Part shown: positions 58,873-64,000 of the stretch, one piece after another
How the letters are laid out: every line of letters begins with the position of its first letter
Position numbering within the stretch: position 1 is the first letter of the stretch
Assembly: GCF_017875645.1 (NCBI RefSeq)
Contig: NZ_JAGGMR010000001.1
Coordinates: 5,828,001 to 5,892,000 of the forward strand
Length of the DNA: 64,000 nucleotides
Direction of reading: 5' to 3'
DNA from: Nocardia goodfellowii
GTDB taxonomy: Bacteria; Actinomycetota; Actinomycetes; Mycobacteriales; Mycobacteriaceae
The notes under the pieces: generated by a model
Told to the model about the DNA's origin: nothing
Seen by the model: the letters and a program-made list of their open reading frames with translations, nothing else
The model's database searches: none
Program-made: the position numbers and the translations under genes

Positions 58873-59228
58873 CCGGCGCTCCCCGGCCGAGCGGCGTGAA
58901 TCCGGCCACTGGTCCCGTCGACGGAGACCGTTAGATGATTCGCCAGGATCGCCATCGCGCCTTTGGCCGCCACCACGGCCGGAATTCCGTACTCACGGGC
59001 CACAATCGCCGCGTGCGAGAGGAGACCACCGGTCTCGGTCACCACCGCGGCGGCGATACCGAAGAGCACTGTCCACGAAGGATCGGTGCTGCGGCAGACG
59101 ATGACATCGCCCGGCCGGACGGTATCGAAATCGTCGACGCCGCGCACAACCCGTACCGGGCCGGTGGCGACACCATTGCTGCACGGGACACCGGTGGTCA
59201 GCGGCGCTTCCATCATGCTCGCTCGCAT
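58869..59228 (-). CDS. Stand-alone PEP-utilising-enzyme swivelling (phosphohistidine) domain
   Basis: 119 aa from ATG 59228 (59216 or 59213 are also possible). The block TETGGLLSHAAIVAREYGIPAVV (about residues 60-83) is the phosphohistidine-swivelling domain of PEP synthase, PPDK and rifampin phosphotransferase, with the active-site His in GLLSH. The ATP-grasp and PEP/substrate domains are absent. The frame extends to a TTG at 59312, but that codon lies in the promoter -10 region, so it is not the start. Its partner is the co-translated winged-helix protein; where the phosphoryl group comes from is unknown. Confidence 0.8.
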   Translation of the reverse strand: MRASMMEAPLTTGVPCSNGVATGPVRVVRGVDDFDTVRPGDVIVCRSTDPSWTVLFGIAAAVVTETGGLLSHAAIVAREYGIPAVVAAKGAMAILANHLTVSVDGTSGRIHAARPGSAG

Positions 59229-59306
59229 CGAGCCGTCGCCGGTTGGTCCGCGCCGCAGGGGTACACCCGCTCGATCACGTCGCGTCTTGATGCTCGCCGT
59301 TCCATT

Positions 59307-59354
59307 CGTCAACCATAGGTTGACGATCCGGCCATCGTCAACTACTAGTTGACG
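59307..59354. promoter_or_regulatory. Double palindromic operator and back-to-back promoters
   Basis: Two 19-bp dyads of CGTCAAC...GTTGACG type: 59307-59325 (arms 8+8 around ATA) and 59336-59354 (perfect, centred on one C), centres 29 bp apart. On the plus strand, TTGACG (59320-59325) and TACTAG (59343-59348) are spaced 17 bp, reading to the FAD monooxygenase. On the minus strand, TTGACG (complement of 59336-59341) and CTATGG (complement of 59313-59318) are spaced 17 bp, reading to the PEP-domain operon. Each dyad thus holds the -35 of one promoter and the -10 of the other. Confidence 0.8.
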
Positions 59355-59407
59355 ACAGCGGCGACAGTTACGGATTCGCCGACCAACGACCGACCCAGGA
59401 GCGCCAC

Positions 59408-60610
59408 TTGGCAGACATCGGAAACGCCGGACCGCAAGGCTCCGGGACGCGGGGCGCGCTGGTTGTCGGCGCCGGAATCGCGGGCTTGGCCGCCGCGCTG
59501 CGGCTGCATCAGCAGGGCTGGGATGTCGTCGTGATCGAGCGCGCGCCCGCTCGCCGCAGCGGCGGCTACCTGGTCAATCTGCACGGCCCCGGCTATGCCG
59601 CCGCCGAGCGGCTCGGGCTGCTACCGGCCCTGACCCCGCGCGATATCGGGTTCTTCACCTCGGTTCTCGTGCACGCGGACGGGCGGGAGAAGTTCAGAAT
59701 TCCGGCGGCTGTCACCGAGGCCGCCGTCGGCAATCGGGCGCTGAGCTTGTTTCGTGGCGACCTCGAATCGACGCTGTACGACGCGGTGGCCGATCTCGTC
59801 GCCATTCGTTTCGGCACCACCGTAGCGGCGGTCGCCGAGAACTCCGGAGGCGTCGTCGCGACGCTGAGCGACGGCACCCGGCTGGCAGCCGACCTGCTCG
59901 TCGGCGCGGACGGCGTGCATTCCCGAGTGCGCGAGCTGGTATTCGGTGCCGAGCCCGAATACTTCGTCGACCTCGGCCACATGGTCGGCGCGTTCCCGCT
60001 GCACACGGTGCCCGAGCACGTACCGGCGGGCGTCGGCACCACTTTTATCGGTCCCGGCCGCACGGCGGCGGTGATGAACCTGGGACCACAACGGTCTTCC
60101 GCGTTCTTCACCTACCGCTGCCCGAACTCTCAAGCCGAACTGGCGCTCGGCCCTACCGCCGCGTTGACCGCGGCGTTCGGAGATCTGGGGCGCGGCGTGG
60201 CCGACGCTCTCCGCGAGCTCGAGGCGGACCCCGCGGTCGCCTACTTCGATTCGGTCGGGCAAATCGTGATGGACCGCTGGAGTAGCGGCCGAGTCGTGCT
60301 GCTCGGCGACGCCGCCTGGTGCGTAACGGTTTTCGCGGGCTACGGTGCGGCTCTCGCCCTGGACGGCGCTGACCGGCTCGGCACCGCGCTGGCCGCCCAC
60401 CAAGCCGATATTCCCGCGGCGCTCGACAGCTGGGAGCGGTCATTGCGTCCCGAAGTAGACAAACGGCAGGCCCTGGCCCGTAAAGGGATGGTCCGGTTCG
60501 CGCCACCGTCACGTGCCCATGTCTGGGCCGGCGAACTGATGCTGCGCGCCATTCAACTTCCCGGCCTCCGCGGCCTGGTCCAGCGTTCCATCCAACGGGC
60601 GAACAACTGA
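59408..60610 (+). CDS. FAD-dependent monooxygenase (PHBH/TetX-type)
   Basis: 400 aa, TTG start with AGGAG at good spacing. FAD motif GAGIAGLAAALRL (about 19-31), the DG motif VGADGVHSRVRELVFG (about 161-176) and the second FAD motif VVLLGDAAWCVTVFAGYGAALALDGA (about 296-321) place it in the class A flavin monooxygenases. It has no C-terminal extension. Hydroxylation of an aromatic, quinone or antibiotic-type substrate is expected. It is divergent from the PEP-domain/winged-helix operon through a shared double operator, which suggests one inducible system. Confidence 0.9.
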   Translation: MADIGNAGPQGSGTRGALVVGAGIAGLAAALRLHQQGWDVVVIERAPARRSGGYLVNLHGPGYAAAERLGLLPALTPRDIGFFTSVLVHADGREKFRIPAAVTEAAVGNRALSLFRGDLESTLYDAVADLVAIRFGTTVAAVAENSGGVVATLSDGTRLAADLLVGADGVHSRVRELVFGAEPEYFVDLGHMVGAFPLHTVPEHVPAGVGTTFIGPGRTAAVMNLGPQRSSAFFTYRCPNSQAELALGPTAALTAAFGDLGRGVADALRELEADPAVAYFDSVGQIVMDRWSSGRVVLLGDAAWCVTVFAGYGAALALDGADRLGTALAAHQADIPAALDSWERSLRPEVDKRQALARKGMVRFAPPSRAHVWAGELMLRAIQLPGLRGLVQRSIQRANN

Positions 60611-60654
60611 ATCGCTTGCGCCACAGCCTCACTCGTGTCCACTAGGTTTGCCGT

Positions 60655-61089
60655 GTGGACGTGTACAACGAACGATTGCAGCGCCTCGGCGCACGAGCGG
60701 CACAACGGATCGAGAATGCGGAGCAGCTCGACGACTCGACCCGCGACCTGGCTTACACCACCGTGCTCGCCGCCGATTTCGACTATCAGGTGAAAAACGG
60801 CGGGTTCGGGCAGTTGATCTACAACTTGGGCCGCGATCGGCTGGAGCAATGCGACGGCGTGCTGGAGTGGGTCGGCGCGCCGGTCGCGCTGTCCTATTTC
60901 CGGCGCGCCGTGACCCGATGCGCCGAGGATCTGGCGGACTTCGACCAGTTCATGGCCGACTTCACCACGCCGACCAGCGTCGGCCAAGATCTACTGCTGC
61001 TCAGCGTCGAATATCTGGGCGGTCGGCCCAGCTTCGACGACGAGATCGCGGACTTCCTCGATACTGCCGACGCCGGGCTTCGACATTGA
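60655..61089 (+). CDS. DMP19/DUF4375-like protein
   Basis: 144 aa, GTG start. The block FDYQVKNGGFGQLIYNLGRDRLEQCDGVLEWVGAPVALSYFRRAV matches the DUF4375 (DMP19) family, some members of which mimic DNA and inhibit DNA-binding proteins. The protein is acidic, which fits but does not prove mimicry. It lies 44 bases after the FAD monooxygenase on the same strand and could be co-transcribed. Confidence 0.75.
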   Translation: MDVYNERLQRLGARAAQRIENAEQLDDSTRDLAYTTVLAADFDYQVKNGGFGQLIYNLGRDRLEQCDGVLEWVGAPVALSYFRRAVTRCAEDLADFDQFMADFTTPTSVGQDLLLLSVEYLGGRPSFDDEIADFLDTADAGLRH

Positions 61090-61109
61090 TCCCGGCGAAC
61101 CAGCGACTT

Positions 61110-61128
61110 TGCCTCTAAAATAGAGGCA
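61110..61128. promoter_or_regulatory. Perfect palindrome at the NTF2/HxlR operon start
   Basis: TGCCTCTA-N3-TAGAGGCA: 8-bp arms, 3-base spacer. The last base is the A of the ATG of the NTF2-like gene, and TAAAAT inside it is a good -10 element 6 bases before the ATG, so the transcript is probably leaderless and the operator covers its promoter. The HxlR protein encoded next is the natural candidate binder. Confidence 0.75.
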
Positions 61129-61514
61129 TGGTCGATGGCTTGGTACTCCCCTTCTGGCAGAGCGGCGATACGAGACCGCTGACGAACGGCTTGGCCGCGG
61201 ACGCGATCTTCTCCAGCCCCGCCGCCGACTATCACGGCCGCGCACGGACCGTGCATATGCTCACGCTCATCGCGACGGTCATCGACAAGGTCGACCAGAC
61301 CGGTCGCTGGCTCAGCGAGCGAGATGGGTTGTATACCTTCACCTCTCGGGTAGACGACCAGGAATTGCACGGCGTGGTGCACGAGGAGTACACGGCGGAC
61401 GGCCGGCTCCAGCACGTCACGCTGTATCTGCGGCCGTATCGGTCACTCCGCCGGGCGATGGCGAAAATGGTCCAGCGGATGGAAGATTCGCCGCTGCCCG
61501 ATCACTCGGTCTAG
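61128..61514 (+). CDS. NTF2/SnoaL-like protein
   Basis: 128 aa of the NTF2-like cone fold: LPFWQSGDTRPLTNGLAADAIFSSPAADYHGRARTVHMLTLIATVID, then LYTFTSRVDDQELHGVVHEEYTADGRLQHVTLYLRPY. The family covers isomerases, hydrolases and carriers; the reaction is unknown. It begins at the operator palindrome and is followed 2 bases later by the HxlR gene, an enzyme-regulator pair. Confidence 0.85.
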   Translation: MVDGLVLPFWQSGDTRPLTNGLAADAIFSSPAADYHGRARTVHMLTLIATVIDKVDQTGRWLSERDGLYTFTSRVDDQELHGVVHEEYTADGRLQHVTLYLRPYRSLRRAMAKMVQRMEDSPLPDHSV

Positions 61515-61516
61515 TC

Positions 61517-61852
61517 ATGAGCGCGAAAGGCCCGCACCCGGGCGAGCCGGTGCGCGGCTCGAGCACCGGCCGTCCGATCATGGCGCTGTTCGACCTGATC
61601 GGGCGACGCTGGACCCTGCGGGTGATCTGGGAACTCGACCGAGCCGGGCAGCCCCTCACCTTCCGTGAACTCCGCGAGGCGTGCGGCGACATTTCCTCCA
61701 GCGTGCTCACCACCCGGCTGCGCGAACTCGTCCAGGCGCGACTCGTGGAAAACACCACCGGCTACGTACTGACACCGATCGGGCACAAACTCGTCGGCAG
61801 CCTCGAACCGGTAGCACGGTGGGCCGAAGCCTGGGAACAGCAACGACATTGA
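61517..61852 (+). CDS. HxlR-family transcriptional regulator
   Basis: 111 aa winged helix: MALFDLIGRRWTLRVIWELDRAGQPLTFRELREACGDISSSVLTTRLRELVQARLV. It has no N-terminal Cys, unlike the HxlR protein at 49555. It lies 2 bases after the NTF2-like gene and probably represses this operon at the palindrome 61110-61128. Confidence 0.92.
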   Translation: MSAKGPHPGEPVRGSSTGRPIMALFDLIGRRWTLRVIWELDRAGQPLTFRELREACGDISSSVLTTRLRELVQARLVENTTGYVLTPIGHKLVGSLEPVARWAEAWEQQRH

Positions 61853-61855
61853 GCG

Positions 61856-62056
61856 CTACCGATTCTGGGCCAGGGACGCAGGGACTGCTTCGGGCATCGC
61901 CAACTGGACCGACACCGCACCGGCCAGCATGATCACCACGCCGACGATCTGCGTCGGCCCGAGCGACTGGCCGAGTAGTAGCCAAGCCAGCCAGGCCGCG
62001 ACCAATGGTTCCGCCACGGCCAGCACGCTCGCCATCGGACTGGCTACAGGATTTTC
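61856..62056 (-). pseudogene. C-terminal remnant of an EamA/RhaT-family transporter
   Basis: Translating the minus strand gives ENPVASPMASVLAVAEPLVAAWLAWLLLGQSLGPTQIVGVVIMLAGAVSVQL..., which is the last two membrane helices of an EamA-type drug/metabolite exporter (AEPL...LGQSL...GVVIMLAG). Upstream the frame runs into the HEAT-repeat gene and loses all similarity. About 225 residues are missing, so it is a truncated relic rather than a small transporter. Confidence 0.7.
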
Positions 62057-62095
62057 GCCGGTCGCCGTCGGCGGCGCGGTAGCGAGAACGTCGCC

Positions 62096-62914
62096 GTGTA
62101 CCGTTGGGCGGTGAATCCAGCTGATGCGCGACTCCTCAAAGACGGTGATCTCGAGACCCGCGAGGACAATCTGCGGCTCCTGCTCGCGCGGGCCGGCGAC
62201 GGCGACGCATCCGCCAAAGAAGCACTGTGCGCGCTCGTCCGCGACTACCCCGACTACCACCGATCGCTCTACAGCCGGGCGTTGAACCGGGTGACCGTCT
62301 TCGGCGACGACACGCTGAAAGCCCCATTGCTGAAGTCGCTTTCCGACACCCGGTACAACTGCCAGGCCTGGGCCGCGATGGGTTGCGCGGCGCTCGGTTT
62401 CCGCGACGCGGTTCCCGGCTTGCTCGCGATGCTCGACCACCCGCAGGAGATGGCTCGCGAGCAAGCGGTGATCGCGCTGGGCACCCTCGGCGACGAATCG
62501 GTCGTACCCGCCCTCACGCCGTTGCTGCGCGACCCGATCGCGGGTATGCGCGAACGCACCGCCGAAGCCCTCGGACTGATCGGCGGCGACGCCGCCCTGG
62601 CCGCGCTCTGGGACGAATTCGAGAACCGCCGGTACTACCGCATCGGCTACATCGCCAGCGCACTGTCCACATTCACTCCGGACATCATCCCGAGACTGTG
62701 CGAAGCGGCCGCCGGCACCGACCCCGACCAGCGATACTGGGCCGCTGTCGCCCTGGGCTCGACCGGCGACGACCGCGCCGTACCAACCCTCGAACGACTC
62801 ATGGCCCACGACCGCGGCGCGACAGTCTTCGACGGCATGGTCAGCGTCGCCGCCAAAAAGGGCCTGCGCACCCTACGACGGATCCAAGCCGCAATCGCAG
62901 CCCGCGAATCCTGA
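62096..62914 (+). CDS. HEAT-repeat protein
   Basis: 272 aa (267 if the GTG at 62111 is used). At least four HEAT/PBS-lyase-type helical repeats: LLKSLSDTRYNCQAWAAMGCAALG, AVPGLLAMLDHPQEMAREQAVIALGTLG, VVPALTPLLRDPIAGMRERTAEALGLIG and AAGTDPDQRYWAAVALGSTGDDRAVPTLERLM. Such proteins act as binding scaffolds. It overlies the 5' side of the lost transporter; function unknown. The start is uncertain. Confidence 0.85.
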   Translation: MYRWAVNPADARLLKDGDLETREDNLRLLLARAGDGDASAKEALCALVRDYPDYHRSLYSRALNRVTVFGDDTLKAPLLKSLSDTRYNCQAWAAMGCAALGFRDAVPGLLAMLDHPQEMAREQAVIALGTLGDESVVPALTPLLRDPIAGMRERTAEALGLIGGDAALAALWDEFENRRYYRIGYIASALSTFTPDIIPRLCEAAAGTDPDQRYWAAVALGSTGDDRAVPTLERLMAHDRGATVFDGMVSVAAKKGLRTLRRIQAAIAARES

Positions 62915-62933
62915 AACGCCGCAGATTCAGCGC

Positions 62934-63293
62934 TCAGACCGGCCCGTGCGGATGGGCGAGGTCGTAGGCGCGAGAAAGTTTCCGCGGGACGACCATGCGC
63001 CAGGCATCGACAACGAATTCCCGGGCCTCGACCGCGTCCAGTGCCGCGAGGTCGGAGTGGATCCAGTTGAAGCGCATATCCGATGCCGACGGCAGCTGAA
63101 ACTTGTGCGGCGCGCTCGCGACCAGCGCGGCCCGCTCCTCCTTCGGAAACGCGAAACCCATCACCGTCTCGTCGAGGGAAAAAGCCACGTACACAATCTG
63201 TTTGACGCGAAACTTCAACCTGCCGCGGACATAGACCGGATACGAACGCTCCAACTCGGTACCCAGTGCACGGACGTCGACTATCACGGCCAT
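62934..63293 (-). CDS. MmcQ/YjbR-family DNA-binding-like protein
   Basis: 119 aa: ELERSYPVYVRGRLKFRVKQIVYVAFSLDETVMGFAFPKEERAALVAS, then FNWIHSDLAALDAVEAREFVVDAWRMVVPRKLSRAYD at the end, typical of the MmcQ/YjbR fold (double-wing DNA-binding-like). Cellular role unknown. The ATG at MAVIVD is preceded by GGAGGA with long spacing; an ATG seven codons further upstream is an alternative. Convergent with the HEAT-repeat gene. Confidence 0.82.
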   Translation of the reverse strand: MAVIVDVRALGTELERSYPVYVRGRLKFRVKQIVYVAFSLDETVMGFAFPKEERAALVASAPHKFQLPSASDMRFNWIHSDLAALDAVEAREFVVDAWRMVVPRKLSRAYDLAHPHGPV

Positions 63294-63421
63294 GGTAGAA
63301 AATCCTCCGCTCATGGACTCCTGTGGTCCGAACCATCCAACAGTCCCCCAGGGCGCTCGCGAATTCCAGCCGGTGCCGTAGCAGCGTCAGTCCGGAATAG
63401 GCAACTCACGAAGGGGTAGGG

Positions 63422-64000
63422 ATGTCAGCCGATCGAGCCGATGGCTTGGGGATGTGCGCCTTGACAGGTGATGAGGATGGCGAACATTGGGGCGCCATCC
63501 ACGACGTCCGCGGACTCTTCGCAGCACAGGCAGCGGAAGACCTGCTCGAGGTCGAGTTTGTGGGTTGTCACCTACAGGGAAAGCTGAGCGACTGCCTGGA
63601 CTCCTTGCCTGTCGGCGGAGTCCAGCTCGGTGGCGCTGCCCTCGACGTTCTCGACTCCAACGGTGTATCGATGGGCTCCTATTTCGTTTACGAGATGACG
63701 GTCGCCGCGGCTCGCCCGTCGAGCCCGGATTCACGGTTGGTCGATCTCAGTGTGACGCTGTACTGCGATAACGCGCACTACGGTGGCGAGTGGGTCTGGA
63801 ACCTCATCCGTGACGGCCGGTTGAATCGTCGCGATATCTGGCGCGGGCTCGACACCGTGGACAGAACCGCGTGGTTGGCGGTTGCGCTCTGGACCAGTGC
63901 CTATCAGCGCAGAGGCCGGCCGGACTCCGCCCCAGGTCACGTCTTCACCCTGGACGGACAGGCTGTCACCGACATCGCCAGCTTCTACTGCGCTCTCGGT
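63422..64000 (+). CDS. Barstar-like protein, 5' part (truncated by window end)
   Basis: 193 codons open to the last base. The ATG (MSADRADGLGM) has GGGGTAGGG upstream. Residues 1-165 are an unrecognised domain with WNLIRDGRLNRRDIW. From about 172, GHVFTLDGQAVTDIASFYCALG matches the first strand and helix of barstar, the ribonuclease inhibitor that neutralises barnase-type toxins. The rest lies beyond the window. A barstar suggests toxin immunity; the N-terminal domain is not part of classical barstar. Confidence 0.6.
   Translation, partial: MSADRADGLGMCALTGDEDGEHWGAIHDVRGLFAAQAAEDLLEVEFVGCHLQGKLSDCLDSLPVGGVQLGGAALDVLDSNGVSMGSYFVYEMTVAAARPSSPDSRLVDLSVTLYCDNAHYGGEWVWNLIRDGRLNRRDIWRGLDTVDRTAWLAVALWTSAYQRRGRPDSAPGHVFTLDGQAVTDIASFYCALG

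Noticed and set aside
59229..59312. TTG start for the PEP-domain gene at 59312
   Set aside because: The codon overlaps the inferred -10 element and would lie before the transcript start.

Overview
The window is about 64 kb of high-GC DNA with dense coding on both strands and many GTG/TTG starts. Gene content and order point to a mycolic-acid actinomycete, most likely Nocardia. The strongest evidence is the minus-strand series pgsA-like / gcvH / garA / MerR / bifunctional-nuclease-like / MerR / gcvP, which has the same order as Rv1822-Rv1832 of Mycobacterium tuberculosis. I found no tRNA, rRNA, CRISPR array, insertion sequence or prophage.

Layout. 0-8.4 kb: the 3' part of a large nonribosomal peptide synthetase (partial A-PCP-C-A-PCP-C-A-PCP-C). 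One A domain is predicted to load threonine, and the protein ends in a diverged condensation domain with no thioesterase. 8.8-16.2 kb: malate synthase G, then an SDR / alcohol dehydrogenase / TetR / acyl-CoA dehydrogenase operon with a palindromic operator candidate, then a second acyl-CoA dehydrogenase-fold protein. 16.2-20.5 kb: a DM13 lipid-anchored or membrane-tethered protein, a possible 34-residue micro-protein, HNH nuclease, WhiB factor, a substrate-binding/VWA surface protein and a TetR regulator. 20.5-27.7 kb: the glycine-cleavage/GarA region, with a tandem glycine riboswitch in front of gcvP. 27.8-36.3 kb: a GMC (ChoD-like) oxidase, DUF2252, NERD-like and PAP2 proteins, heme oxygenase with a possible IdeR box, a ThrE-type exporter and an F420/LLM oxidoreductase. 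36.3-41.6 kb: a TetR-controlled ABC exporter divergent from an acyl-CoA oxidase-type enzyme. 41.6-51 kb: small housekeeping or stress genes, a divergent NAD-dependent DNA ligase, a glycosidase-like protein divergent from an unusual two-HTH regulator, and a DinB/DUF5655/micro-protein operon. 51-58 kb: an RsbQ-RsbP energy-stress pair, several oxidoreductases, a lipoprotein and a fatty-acid desaturase. 58-64 kb: a winged-helix / stand-alone PEP-swivelling-domain operon divergent from a FAD monooxygenase through a symmetric double operator, a DMP19-like protein, an NTF2-like/HxlR pair, an EamA remnant, a HEAT-repeat protein, an MmcQ/YjbR protein and the start of a barstar-like protein.

How the genes work together. 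Most units are small regulator-plus-enzyme modules with operators that can be read from the sequence (TetR, ArsR, HxlR, MarR-like). Three units stand out. The first is the RsbQ-RsbP pair, translationally coupled, which suggests a Bacillus-type energy-stress switch in an actinomycete. The second is the winged-helix / PEP-domain / FAD-monooxygenase locus, whose two 19-bp palindromes supply the -35 and -10 elements of two opposed promoters. The third is the NRPS terminus, where a diverged C domain is the only visible candidate for product release or hand-off.
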